Made by a program: the position numbers and the translations under genes
Shown here: positions 51,704 through 57,106 of the stretch, piece by piece
How positions within the stretch are numbered: the first letter of the stretch is position 1
Layout: each line of letters opens with the position of its first letter
Notes under the pieces: generated by a model
Database searches by the model: none
The model's input: the letters and a program-made list of their open reading frames with translations, nothing else
Told to the model about the DNA's origin: nothing
Virus record (IMG/VR): IMGVR_UViG_3300049218_000083
Coordinates: 62,001-126,000 of that record
DNA length: 64,000 nucleotides
DNA from: a virus
Direction: 5' to 3' (one strand)

Positions 51704-51852
51704 AGTGCCCGAAGTGGGATTCGAACCCACAGTAAGCGTCGTGCATCACCTTTTCGGTTGCATCGACCTATACAAAGATACATTAATGCTGACTCGGACA
51801 TTCGCACAATGCGAACCCATGTTGCGTTTTGCCTGTTTCGCCATTCGGGCAG
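51704..51852 (-). ncRNA. Enlarged tRNA-Leu-like element, about 148 nt
   Basis: The ends are tRNA-like: TGCCCGAA pairs with TTCGGGCA, a Leu-like D-arm TGGCGAAACAGGCAAAACGC and a normal T-arm GTGGG-TTCGAAT-CCCAC are present. The 3' end is CTCC, not CCA. Where the anticodon and variable arms belong there are about 95 bases with extra hairpins (TTCGCA/TGCGAA; GTCG...CGAC). No anticodon is certain. It shares AATGTCCGAGTC with the element at 54435. Confidence 0.55.
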
Positions 51853-51881
51853 AGTGGTTGCGCGAAACATCTTTGTAAACC

Positions 51882-51956
51882 TGGTGCTCTCACTGAGAAT
51901 CGAACTCAGATCCCGTCCTTACCAAAGACGTATCTTGACCATTGGACGATAAGAGC
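51882..51956 (-). tRNA. tRNA-Thr(GGT)
   Basis: Acceptor GCTCTTA/TGAGAGC, anticodon arm CGTCT-TTGGTAA-GGACG, encoded CCA. Confidence 0.9.
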
Positions 51957-51960
51957 GAAC

Positions 51961-52033
51961 TGGTGGTTCATGAAGGAATCGAACCTTCGTATTGCCATGT
52001 CAAAGCAACGTATTCCCGCTATACGAATGAACC
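51961..52033 (-). tRNA. tRNA-Val(GAC)
   Basis: Acceptor GGTTCAT/ATGAACC, anticodon arm TTGCT-TTGACAT-GGCAA, encoded CCA. Confidence 0.88.
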
Positions 52034-52040
52034 AAAATCT

Positions 52041-52223
52041 TTAGTGAATTCCTAGCGCATGTAAATATGGCAGGAACTGTATTACCAACCAAACCACTAA
52101 AGCAGCAATGGCTACGCAGTTCAGGATATCCTTGAACGTTTGCTGGATTGGCGCTTTGTTTGCTAGATATAGCAAAATTCCAGCGAAGAAAATTACTGCA
52201 AGAATTGGTAGAATCGCGATCAT
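52041..52223 (-). CDS. Small two-helix membrane protein
   Basis: 60 residues from ATG 52223. Two hydrophobic helices (ILPILAVIFFAGILLYLA; ILNCVAIAALVVWLVIQF) separated by a short polar loop, resembling the Thivi_2564-type small membrane proteins. A holin-like role is possible. The only protein gene inside this part of the tRNA array that looks intact. Confidence 0.6.
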   Translation of the reverse strand: MIAILPILAVIFFAGILLYLANKAPIQQTFKDILNCVAIAALVVWLVIQFLPYLHALGIH

Positions 52224-52257
52224 AGTTTGTGTCTCAACATTATGTTTATCGAACAAT

Positions 52258-52334
52258 TGGTACCTCAGATGGGAGTCGAACCCACAGAAACTCATTTTTG
52301 AGACGAGTATGTTTGCCAATTACATCACTGAGGC
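52258..52334 (-). tRNA. tRNA-Leu(CAA), short variable loop
   Basis: Acceptor GCCTCAG/CTGAGGT (first pair G-U), anticodon arm CTCGT-CTCAAAA-ATGAG, five-base variable loop, encoded CCA. Short variable loop is unusual for Leu. Confidence 0.82.
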
Positions 52335-52357
52335 ATAGGTCAATATGTATCCAAAGC

Positions 52358-52443
52358 TGGCGGGAAGCTGACGAATCGAACGCCAACCGTTTCCAGTCGA
52401 TCTGCTTTCTAGACAGTCTTGAGCCCAGCCCAAATAACTTCCC
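52358..52443 (-). tRNA. tRNA-Ser(AGA)
   Basis: Class II. Acceptor GGGAAGT/GCTTCCC, anticodon arm CTGT-CTAGAAA-GCAG, long variable arm, encoded CCA. A34 would be expected to be edited or read broadly. Confidence 0.82.
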
Positions 52444-52447
52444 AATA

Positions 52448-52524
52448 TGGTGCCTCGTGCGAGATTCGAACTCGCAAAATTCTGGGTTTAAGTCAGACAC
52501 GTTTGCCAATTACGTCAACAAGGC
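52448..52524 (-). tRNA. tRNA-Leu(TAA), short variable loop
   Basis: Acceptor GCCTTGT/ACGAGGC, anticodon arm TCTGA-CTTAAAC-CCAGA, variable loop ATTTT, encoded CCA. Similar to the CAA gene. Confidence 0.82.
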
Positions 52525-52531
52525 GAATCGA

Positions 52532-52627
52532 TGGTACTCCATACAGGAATTGAACCTGCCCGTTGCAGCCAGTCCGGCCACTCTCGCGTGCTTATAAAAC
52601 ACACCCGCACGACCAGTGCTATGGAGC
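52532..52627 (-). tRNA. Class II-size tRNA, anticodon probably TAT (Ile)
   Basis: Acceptor GCTCCAT/ATGGAGT, T-arm GCAGG-TTCAATT-CCTGT, encoded CCA, 96 nt. The best anticodon arm is TGTGT-TTTATAA-GCACG (two G-U pairs), giving TAT, but the long variable arm is unusual for Ile and the D-arm is odd. Isotype uncertain. Confidence 0.55.
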
Positions 52628-52644
52628 ATATTATACTCTAAACT

Positions 52645-52730
52645 TGGCGGAAAGTACAGGAATCGAACCTGAACCCTTTAGAGTCAATCTGTTTAGCAAA
52701 CAGTTGCAGACCCAGTCTACATTACTTTCC
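52645..52730 (-). tRNA. tRNA-Ser(GCT), copy 2
   Basis: Class II. Acceptor GGAAAGT/ACTTTCC, anticodon arm CTGT-TTGCTAA-ACAG, encoded CCA. Same anticodon as 49880-49967. Confidence 0.88.
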
Positions 52731-52735
52731 AAATT

Positions 52736-52786
52736 TGGCGGATGGTGAAGTATAAGGCAGTTGTTTTACCGCTAAACTATAGGACC
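52736..52786 (-). pseudogene. Truncated tRNA
   Basis: 51 nt: a tRNA 5' half (GGTCCTATAGTTTAGCGGTA, then ACTGC-CTTATAC) joined directly to a CCGCCA 3' end. The anticodon 3' strand, variable loop and T-arm are missing, so it cannot be functional. Confidence 0.6.
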
Positions 52787-52791
52787 AAAAC

Positions 52792-52877
52792 TGGCGGAAG
52801 AATGACGAATCGAACGCCACCAGTTTCCCGGCAATCCGCTTTCAAGGCGGTTCCCATCCCAGATGAGTTATTCTTCC
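52792..52877 (-). tRNA. tRNA-Ser(TGA)
   Basis: Class II. Acceptor GGAAGAA/ATTCTTCC region, anticodon arm CCGC-CTTGAAA-GCGG, encoded CCA. Confidence 0.88.
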
Positions 52878-53159
52878 AAATTCTTTGTTCTGAAATTGCG
52901 CGTCCTGGTTCTAATCATGTGACAGTTAGAACAACGTATAACACATTTTTGCAATTTCGACTTTAATCTTTTTTAGGCTGGAATACATCATGGAGCCAAC
53001 CGTCTTGACTTTGGTTGTTTCATTGACATGATCAAATTCTAGCGCATGTGCATTGGCTTTGTAACCGCAGTCAACGCATCCTTTCATTCGCTTGTACCGA
53101 CCAATGATTGCTCTGGTACGTGCGGCTCTAATTTTACTTACGCTTGGATTGGTGCCCAT
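52868..53159 (-). pseudogene. HNH endonuclease broken by a one-base insertion
   Basis: From ATG 53159 the frame reads MGTNPSVSKIRAARTRAIIG, GCVDCGYKANAHALEFDHVN, SLKKIKVEIAK and then shifts at the T5 run 52946-52950 (A5 on the coding strand). Removing one base restores CVIRCSNCHMIRTRTRNFRT and a stop at 52870-52868 inside tRNA-Ser(TGA). The restored protein has the CxxCG, EFDH, and CxNCH of a small phage HNH enzyme. A sequencing error in the A-run is the alternative. Confidence 0.75.
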
Positions 53160-53170
53160 GGGAGTATAGC

Positions 53171-53245
53171 TGGTGTTCCTAGAGGGAATCGAACCCTCGT
53201 CGAGATCTTGAGAGGATCTCATCCTGGCCGCTAGAAGATAGGAAC
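53171..53245 (-). tRNA. tRNA-Glu(CTC)
   Basis: Acceptor GTTCCTA/TAGGAAC, anticodon arm AGATC-CTCTCAA-GATCT, encoded CCA. Confidence 0.87.
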
Positions 53246-53250
53246 ATAAC

Positions 53251-53326
53251 TGGGGCGATCGACGAGATTCGAACTCGCGCTGACTCTTTCACAGAGAGTG
53301 GTGCTTACCGCTACACTACGAACGCC
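53251..53326 (-). tRNA. tRNA-His(GTG)
   Basis: Acceptor GGCGTTC/GATCGCC (one mismatch), anticodon arm ACTCT-CTGTGAA-AGAGT, encoded CCA. Confidence 0.88.
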
Positions 53327-53332
53327 ATAAAC

Positions 53333-53406
53333 TGGTTCCTCGAGATGGGGTCGAACCACCGTTAACGATTTCAGAGACCGTTGTCCTGCCATTAGACGAT
53401 CGAGGA
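53333..53406 (-). tRNA. tRNA-Gln(CTG)
   Basis: Acceptor TCCTCGA/TCGAGGA, anticodon arm ACGGT-CTCTGAA-ATCGT, encoded CCA. It would read CAG. Confidence 0.88.
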
Positions 53407-53412
53407 ATAAAC

Positions 53413-53459
53413 TGGAGCGCGCCAGAGTGTTTGGCTCTGTAAAGTCGCGAGCAGCGCGC
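53413..53459 (-). pseudogene. tRNA-like remnant
   Basis: 47 nt with complementary ends (GCGCGC at each side), a CAGAG-CCAAACA-CTCTG hairpin and a CTCCA-type 3' end, but no T-arm and no U33. Probably a deleted tRNA. Confidence 0.4.
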
Positions 53460-53464
53460 ATAAA

Positions 53465-53540
53465 TGGTCGGAGTGGTGGGATTCGAACCCACGACCTCTC
53501 AGTTCCAAGCCGAGTCGTCTGGCCACTGACTTACACTCCG
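53465..53540 (-). tRNA. tRNA-Pro(TGG), copy 1
   Basis: Acceptor CGGAGTG/CACTCCG, anticodon arm CTCGG-CTTGGAA-CTGAG, encoded CCA. Confidence 0.92.
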
Positions 53541-53548
53541 ATAAACTT

Positions 53549-53632
53549 TGGTGCCCTCGATAGGAGTCGAACCTACACGTCTTTCGACACTGGCTTCTTA
53601 GACCAGCATGGCTGCCGTTACATCACAAGGGC
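53549..53632 (-). tRNA. tRNA-Leu(AAG)
   Basis: Acceptor GCCCTTG/CGAGGGC, anticodon arm CTGGT-CTAAGAA-GCCAG, short class II variable arm GTC-GAAA-GAC, encoded CCA. Confidence 0.85.
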
Positions 53633-53637
53633 AAATC

Positions 53638-53714
53638 TGGACCCGCCAATAGGATTCGAACCTACAACCATCCGCTTCGTAGGCGGAAGCTCTATCCAGT
53701 TGAGCTATGGCGAG
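53638..53714 (-). tRNA. tRNA-Arg(ACG)
   Basis: Acceptor CTCGCCA/TGGCGGG, anticodon arm TCCGC-CTACGAA-GCGGA, encoded CCA. A34 is normally edited to inosine by host TadA. Confidence 0.92.
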
Positions 53715-53748
53715 AATATTGTGGTAATGCTAGCTTGTTTACCATAGA

Positions 53749-53824
53749 TGGCACCCTCGATAGGAGTCGAACCTACGCGATCTTCGTTCGAAGCGAAGTC
53801 CCCGAATTCCCTCGGGTCGAAGGC
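53749..53824 (-). tRNA. tRNA-Arg(TCG)
   Basis: Acceptor GCCTTCG/CGAGGGT, anticodon arm CTTCG-CTTCGAA-CGAAG, encoded CCA. Confidence 0.88.
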
Positions 53825-53829
53825 ATAAT

Positions 53830-53906
53830 TGGTAGCGAGTGGCAGGATTCGAACCTGCGTTCTTCAGCTTATGAGACTGACGAGATGGCCTCTTCTCCAC
53901 ACCGCA
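53830..53906 (-). tRNA. tRNA-Met(CAT), initiator-like
   Basis: The GTGGAGAAG...CTCGTCAGTCTCATAA stretch mirrors bacterial tRNA-fMet, and the first pair (T1-T72) is unpaired as in initiators. Anticodon arm TCAGT-CTCATAA-GCTGA, encoded CCA. The acceptor stem has two further mismatches. Confidence 0.8.
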
Positions 53907-53910
53907 TAAT

Positions 53911-54240
53911 CGTGATAGTGTTTGTGTTAGATTTTCGAGAAGTTGTCAAGCTTCTATCTTTCCCAGCACCTCTAGTTGTTCAGGTTCACTTGACTCCGCA
54001 GGATGGCCGTCCTGCCTCAACATCAAGGAGAGTCTTTCACTCTCAGCACCGTCGCCTTCTGACTTTATGTGTCTACCGACTGTGCAGCGATCCCAGGCTG
54101 TTTCCATATCTGACCTGGTACTTTCTACCCTTACTCTAAATGCCGTCTACTCAAATATTGCGTATGGACTTTCGCAACTGCCTTTCCGCCGAAGGACGCG
54201 TCTTATCAGCCACAAAAACCCAACACAAACACTACAAACA
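53911..54240 (-). ncRNA. Unidentified large structured RNA A
   Basis: About 330 bases between two Met tRNAs without any plausible ORF. The ends pair: TAGTGTTTGTGTT (54234-54222) with AACACAAACACTA (53928-53916), 13 bp with no mismatch. Inside are several strong stems on the minus strand: CCTT/AAGG, TTGCG/CGCAA, CCAGG/CCTGG, GAGAGT-GAAAG-ACTCTC, GCAGGA-CGGCCA-TCCTGC, AGAAG/CTTCT. It is not recognisable as RNase P, tmRNA, 6S or SRP RNA. Large RNAs such as GOLLD or ROOL occur near phage tRNA arrays, but I cannot match this to either. Confidence 0.7.
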
Positions 54241-54243
54241 AAC

Positions 54244-54318
54244 TGGTGGTGATACTGAGAATCGAACTCAGGTTAATGGCTTATGAGACCACTGTCTTTG
54301 CCGCTGGACGATATCACC
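54244..54318 (-). tRNA. tRNA-Met(CAT), elongator or Ile2
   Basis: Acceptor GGTGATA/TATCACC, anticodon arm GTGGT-CTCATAA-GCCAT, encoded CCA. CAT could be Met or lysidine-modified Ile. Confidence 0.85.
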
Positions 54319-54323
54319 GAAAT

Positions 54324-54399
54324 TGGTCGAACTGGTTGGAGTCGAACCAACTCATCTGGGGTTTCAAGCCAGCGCTAAATCCACATCAGCTACAGTTCC
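54324..54399 (-). tRNA. tRNA-Phe(GAA)
   Basis: Anticodon arm CTGGC-TTGAAAC-CCCAG (C31-C39 mismatch), acceptor GGAACTG/CAGTTCG, D-arm AGCT..., T-loop TTCGACT, encoded CCA. Confidence 0.82.
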
Positions 54400-54405
54400 A
54401 AAATC

Positions 54406-54427
54406 GCTGGTTTTGAAATTGTTCCAG
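54406..54427 (-). terminator. Hairpin in tRNA array
   Basis: GCTGG-(12 bases)-CCAGC between the tRNA-like element at 54435 and tRNA-Phe. Possible processing or terminator stem. Confidence 0.35.
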
Positions 54428-54434
54428 CAAACAA

Positions 54435-54552
54435 GCATGTCAGGGTAGACTCGGACATTAACCCTTTTTCTTACGCATCTTTCCGGATTCAAAGTCCGGC
54501 GATAACGATCAGCATTCCCGCTCTCCACGAGCAGGCGCATGAGGACATGACA
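54435..54552 (-). ncRNA. tRNA-like element with Gln-type anticodon hairpin
   Basis: Ends CATGTC/GACATG pair, and a perfect anticodon-like arm CCGGA-CTTTGAA-TCCGG (TTG) lies in the middle. The D-side holds a GCTC-GTGGA-GAGC hairpin. At the T-arm position is AGGGT-(14 nt)-ACCCT whose loop contains AATGTCCGAGTC, also found in the element at 51704. No CCA end. Not a standard tRNA. Confidence 0.5.
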
Positions 54553-54557
54553 TAATA

Positions 54558-54634
54558 TGGTACTCGTGACAGGAGTTGAACCTGCAACATTCTGGTTCTA
54601 AGCCAGACGCGTCTGCCAATTGCGCCACACGAGC
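54558..54634 (-). tRNA. tRNA-Leu(TAG), short variable loop
   Basis: Acceptor GCTCGTG/CACGAGT, Leu-type D-arm GTGGCGCAATTGGCAGACGC, anticodon arm TCTGG-CTTAGAA-CCAGA, five-base variable loop, encoded CCA. Confidence 0.85.
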
Positions 54635-54648
54635 ATAAGAGAAAAGAA

Positions 54649-54716
54649 GGACGCCGATGTCACGATTTGCGCGGACTAGGAGGTTATGAAGCTCCGTACT
54701 GCTAAAGACGACGTCC
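54649..54716 (-). pseudogene. Degenerate tRNA-like element, CAT-type
   Basis: 68 nt: GGACGTC pairs with GGCGTCC, and GGAGC-TTCATAA-CCTCC resembles an anticodon arm, but the T-arm is not canonical and CCA is missing. Between it and 54812 is a possible 24-residue ORF (54727-54801), which I do not trust. Confidence 0.35.
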
Positions 54717-54811
54717 TCTGCTATAGTCAACCGGAGTTGCTGTAGCCTACCATCTCAGCCAAGGCACTTGTCAAAGCGATCAAATCATCAACATCAATCA
54801 TACTTGTAATT

Positions 54812-54887
54812 TGGAACACCGAGTAGGCATCGAACCTACATTCTCCTAGTTCAAAGCCAGGCGTCCTACCAATTAGACGATCAGTGT
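54812..54887 (-). tRNA. tRNA-Gln(TTG)
   Basis: Acceptor ACACTGA/TCGGTGT, anticodon arm CCTGG-CTTTGAA-CTAGG, encoded CCA. Confidence 0.9.
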
Positions 54888-54893
54888 ATAATC

Positions 54894-54970
54894 TGGCGCA
54901 ACCGACGGGATTCGAACCCGCACCGTCTCCCGTGACAGGGGAGAGACCTAGCCAGTTGGTCTACGGTTGC
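54894..54970 (-). tRNA. tRNA-Asp(GTC)
   Basis: Acceptor GCAACCG/CGGTTGC, anticodon arm CTCCC-CTGTCAC-GGGAG, encoded CCA. Confidence 0.93.
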
Positions 54971-54977
54971 ATAAATT

Positions 54978-55055
54978 TGGTGGGCCGCCAGGGATTCGAA
55001 CCCTGAGTCTCGGTGCTTAAAAGGCAGGTGATTTTTCCAGTTAATCTAGCAGCCC
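54978..55055 (-). tRNA. tRNA-Lys(TTT)
   Basis: Acceptor GGGCTGC/GCGGCCC, loop CTTTTAA giving TTT; the anticodon stem is weak (three pairs). T-arm normal, encoded CCA. Confidence 0.8.
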
Positions 55056-55061
55056 AAATTT

Positions 55062-55136
55062 TGGTAGGTCTAGAAGGATTCGAACCCTCGTTTTCCGCTA
55101 ATCAGGCAGACGTCCTTGCCTCTGGACGATAGACCC
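55062..55136 (-). tRNA. tRNA-Ile(GAT)
   Basis: Acceptor GGGTCTA/TAGACCT, anticodon arm TCTGC-CTGATTA-GCGGA, encoded CCA. Confidence 0.92.
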
Positions 55137-55143
55137 ATAATCT

Positions 55144-55302
55144 TTACTTGGTGGACAACGCTGTAATCAGCGCCAACAAGTTTTCGTATCTTCTACCAGC
55201 GCTGTCAAGATAGTAGGTGACCATCTTGCCATTGACTTTCTGTCTGCAGCGCGTGATATTGTGACCATCGACAACGATTTGTTTCTTCTGCACAAATTCC
55301 AT
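55144..55302 (-). CDS. Small protein within the tRNA array
   Basis: 52 residues from ATG 55302, preceded by GGAGA at good spacing. Begins MEFVQKKQIVVDGHNITRCR and continues VNGKMVTYYLDSAGRRYENL. No family recognised. Beta-strand pattern and charge look like a real protein. Confidence 0.6.
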   Translation of the reverse strand: MEFVQKKQIVVDGHNITRCRQKVNGKMVTYYLDSAGRRYENLLALITALSTK

Positions 55303-55361
55303 AATGGTCTCCGATTCTTTTTGGCTACAGTCTTTCTACTTGACAATGCTTGCATTTCATA

Positions 55362-55437
55362 TGGTGGGTCCGCAGGGATTCGAACCCTGATCTCGCTGGT
55401 TAAGAGCCAGATATAATAGCCGTTATACGACGAACCC
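55362..55437 (-). tRNA. tRNA-Lys(CTT)
   Basis: Acceptor GGGTTCG/CGGACCC, anticodon arm CTGG-CTCTTAA-CCAG, encoded CCA. Confidence 0.9.
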
Positions 55438-55443
55438 GAAACT

Positions 55444-55519
55444 TGGTGCCCTTGACAGGAGTCGAACCTGCAACCTGCGGGATAGGAATCCGCTGCTCTT
55501 TCCATTGAGCTACAAAGGC
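55444..55519 (-). tRNA. tRNA-Arg(CCT)
   Basis: Acceptor GCCTTTG/CAAGGGC, anticodon arm GCGGA-TTCCTAT-CCCGC (31-39 mismatch), encoded CCA. Confidence 0.85.
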
Positions 55520-55562
55520 ATGGAGTGCAAGGAGGAATACACCTCACGATGCACATAGAAAT

Positions 55563-55639
55563 TGGTACAGCCGACCGGAGTCGAACCGGCATTGCACAGG
55601 GTGAAAACCTGGGTTCCTAAGCCATTAGAAGACGGCTGC
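55563..55639 (-). tRNA. tRNA-Glu(TTC)
   Basis: Acceptor GCAGCCG/CGGCTGT, anticodon arm CAGG-TTTTCAC-CCTG, encoded CCA. Confidence 0.87.
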
Positions 55640-55650
55640 ATAGACGAAAT

Positions 55651-55725
55651 TGGAGCTCCCACTCAGAATCGAACTGAGTTCTCAGGATTACAAAACCAGC
55701 GCATCGCCACGTATGCTTTGGGAGC
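55651..55725 (-). tRNA. tRNA-Thr(TGT)
   Basis: Acceptor GCTCCCA/TGGGAGC, loop TTTGTAA giving TGT, anticodon stem with two T-T mismatches, encoded CCA. Related to tRNA-Thr(CGT). Confidence 0.82.
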
Positions 55726-55731
55726 AGAAAT

Positions 55732-55807
55732 TGGAGCGGACGACCAGACTCGAACTGGCATGACTCTGATTTGGAAGACCAGGGCACAACCTTTATACCA
55801 CATCCGC
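55732..55807 (-). tRNA. tRNA-Gly(TCC)
   Basis: Acceptor GCGGATG/CGTCCGC, anticodon arm CTGGT-CTTCCAA-ATCAG, encoded CCA. Confidence 0.9.
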
Positions 55808-55820
55808 GAAAACAAGTGAA

Positions 55821-55841
55821 ATGCGTGCGATCGCACGCAGT
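55821..55841. terminator. Perfect palindrome TGCGTGCGATCGCACGCA
   Basis: An 18-base palindrome immediately after the small ORF stop (minus strand). It can form an 8-bp stem or be a protein-binding site. No long U-run follows. Confidence 0.45.
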
Positions 55842-55842
55842 C

Positions 55843-55968
55843 TTAGACCTTCTCGGTGCTACCGATCAGGTCATCGGTGCCTTTATCTTGGCGACCGAAT
55901 GTAGGAGAAATAGACAGTGATATCGTTTGTTCAAAATGCTTACTATCGCATTGAGTAACGATACCCAT
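55843..55968 (-). CDS. Small protein within the tRNA array
   Basis: 41 residues from ATG 55968, preceded by a strong TAGGAG site six bases away. Starts MGIVTQCDSKHFEQTISLSI. No family recognised. The good ribosome-binding site supports it. Confidence 0.55.
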   Translation of the reverse strand: MGIVTQCDSKHFEQTISLSISPTFGRQDKGTDDLIGSTEKV

Positions 55969-56001
55969 GATTGTCTCCTAAGTTAATGAAGTGAAAGAAA
56001 T

Positions 56002-56079
56002 TGGTCGGGGTTAAGGGATTCGAACTCTTGACCTTCTGCGCCCAAGGCAGACGCTCTAACCAGACTGAGCTAAACCCCG
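56002..56079 (-). tRNA. tRNA-Pro(TGG), copy 2
   Basis: Acceptor CGGGGTT/AACCCCG, anticodon arm TCTGC-CTTGGGC-GCAGA, one T-stem mismatch, encoded CCA. Same anticodon as 53465 but a different body. Confidence 0.87.
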
Positions 56080-56086
56080 AAGAAAC

Positions 56087-56173
56087 TGGTGCATTGTGAT
56101 GGATTCGAACCACCGTTGCCCATAGGACGGCTGATTTACAGTCAGCTTGTTTAAACCACTCACACAACAATGC
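56087..56173 (-). tRNA. tRNA-Tyr(GTA)
   Basis: Class II. Acceptor GCATTGT/ACAATGC, anticodon arm GCTGA-CTGTAAA-TCAGC, encoded CCA. Confidence 0.93.
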
Positions 56174-56181
56174 AGAAACTT

Positions 56182-56257
56182 TGGTGCCCTTGGTAGGAAT
56201 CGAACCCACACCGAATCGGGTAGAAGCCGAACGCATTATCCGTTTTGCTACAAGGGC
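56182..56257 (-). tRNA. tRNA-Arg(TCT)
   Basis: Acceptor GCCCTTG/CAAGGGC, anticodon arm TCGG-CTTCTAC-CCGA, encoded CCA. Confidence 0.9.
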
Positions 56258-56270
56258 AGGGAAATTAAAT

Positions 56271-56379
56271 CGGTTCCATAGACAGGGATCAAACCTGCAA
56301 ATTCTTCAGCAGGACACTTGGCTGCAATACACAAGTGGAAGTCCTCTGCCCAAGACACCGTACCGTTTGTTACCATGAA
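56271..56379 (-). ncRNA. Enlarged tRNA-like element ending CCG
   Basis: Ends pair as TTCATGG/CTATGGA, the T-arm GCAGG-TTTGATC-CCTGT is near normal, but the 3' end is ACCG, not CCA. The centre is a long hairpin CACTTG-(11 nt)-CAAGTG extended by GGA/TCC, with no clear anticodon loop. 109 nt in all. Confidence 0.45.
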
Positions 56380-56398
56380 ATACATAACCAAATTTAAC

Positions 56399-56473
56399 TG
56401 GCGGGATGCGAGGGATTCGAACCCCCATAACTAGTTTTGGAGTCTAGAGTCCTAGCCATTGGACGAGCAACCC
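56399..56473 (-). tRNA. tRNA-Trp(CCA)
   Basis: Acceptor GGGTTGC/GCATCCC (one mismatch), anticodon arm CTAGA-CTCCAAA-ACTAG, encoded CCA. The upstream HNH gene ends inside it, using a TAG in its D-arm. Confidence 0.88.
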
Positions 56474-56802
56474 AATTTTGCTTTACCTCTTTTCTTCAGA
56501 TGAACATGGCCTTTCTGAAAGAGGTTGACTTTACGAGCAGCGCGAAGGTTGCAACGCAAATGTGAAAATGATATGTTGTTCATATCCCAGAACAACTCCG
56601 TCGGTGTCGCAGTATCTTGCCAAGCAATTTTATGCTCTAAGCTCAACTGACCGAACTTGATTTTCTCACCACAATGAAAGCACACATCGAAACCTGCTTT
56701 CTGCGCGAGATCGAATATAACCATGTTCCATAACTTTCTAGAAGCTGCATGAAAGCTCATACCGAGCTGCGCAGATTTCTTCTTGAAAGTGCTGGTTCCC
56801 AT
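56452..56802 (-). CDS. HNH endonuclease in the tRNA array
   Basis: 116 residues. CFHCGEKIKFGQLSLEHKIA followed by LFWDMNNISFSHLRCN is an HNH core (EH, N, H). N-terminal SAQLGMSFHAASRKLWNMVI is shared with the relic at 57687-57990. The C-terminal residues and TAG stop lie within tRNA-Trp, so insertion was precise or the end has been captured from the tRNA. Confidence 0.8.
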   Translation of the reverse strand: MGTSTFKKKSAQLGMSFHAASRKLWNMVIFDLAQKAGFDVCFHCGEKIKFGQLSLEHKIAWQDTATPTELFWDMNNISFSHLRCNLRAARKVNLFQKGHVHLKKRGKAKLGCSSNG

Positions 56803-56820
56803 GATGTATCCTCTGTAAAT

Positions 56821-56893
56821 TGGTGGGATTGATGGGAGTTAAACCACGTGACCTCTCACCGTTAAGTGAGCGCTCTACACTGAGCTACAACCC
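56821..56893 (-). pseudogene. Degenerate tRNA-Val-like gene
   Basis: 73 nt with acceptor GGGGTTG/CAATCCC and CCA, but the D-loop lacks its GG, the T-loop is TTTAACT, and the anticodon loop has only six bases (CTCAC-TTAACG-GTGAG). Likely non-functional or highly unusual; AAC would be the nearest anticodon. Confidence 0.55.
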
Positions 56894-56934
56894 CGAAGCG
56901 ACGGTTCTCTGCTCTAGTACCGACAACACGTAAT

Positions 56935-57014
56935 TTGGTGGACCGCCAGGGATTCGAACCCTGCTAGTTTCCTCGGTGCAAGCGAGGTGAACACCCCAAG
57001 CATTCCCGCAGCCC
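56935..57014 (-). tRNA. tRNA-Ala(TGC)
   Basis: Anticodon arm CCTCG-CTTGCAC-CGAGG, acceptor GGGCTGC/GCGGTCC, encoded CCA; D-arm slightly enlarged. Confidence 0.87.
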
Positions 57015-57019
57015 AAAAC

Positions 57020-57094
57020 TGGTAGTCCGTGACGGGATTGAACCGCCGACCCTCTCCGTGTAAAGGAGACGCTCTCCCGCTGAGCTAACGGACC
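57020..57094 (-). tRNA. tRNA-Val(TAC)
   Basis: Acceptor GGTCCGT/ACGGACT, anticodon arm TCTCC-TTTACAC-GGAGA, encoded CCA. Confidence 0.93.
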
Positions 57095-57106
57095 ATGGGA
57101 TAGAAT

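Noticed and set aside
51704-51852. Group I intron in a tRNA-Leu gene
   Set aside because: The inserted part is only about 60-70 bases, far too short, and lacks the P7/P3 core strings.
52258-52334. Opal suppressor (TCA) reading of this tRNA
   Set aside because: That register would lack U33; the CTCAAAA loop with U33 gives CAA (Leu).
53231-53747. Several ORFs of 75-106 codons in the tRNA array
   Set aside because: They simply read through tRNA genes on either strand and owe their openness to tRNA sequence.
54509-54730. 73-codon ORF
   Set aside because: It covers tRNA-Leu(TAG) and a tRNA-like element, and has no ribosome-binding site.
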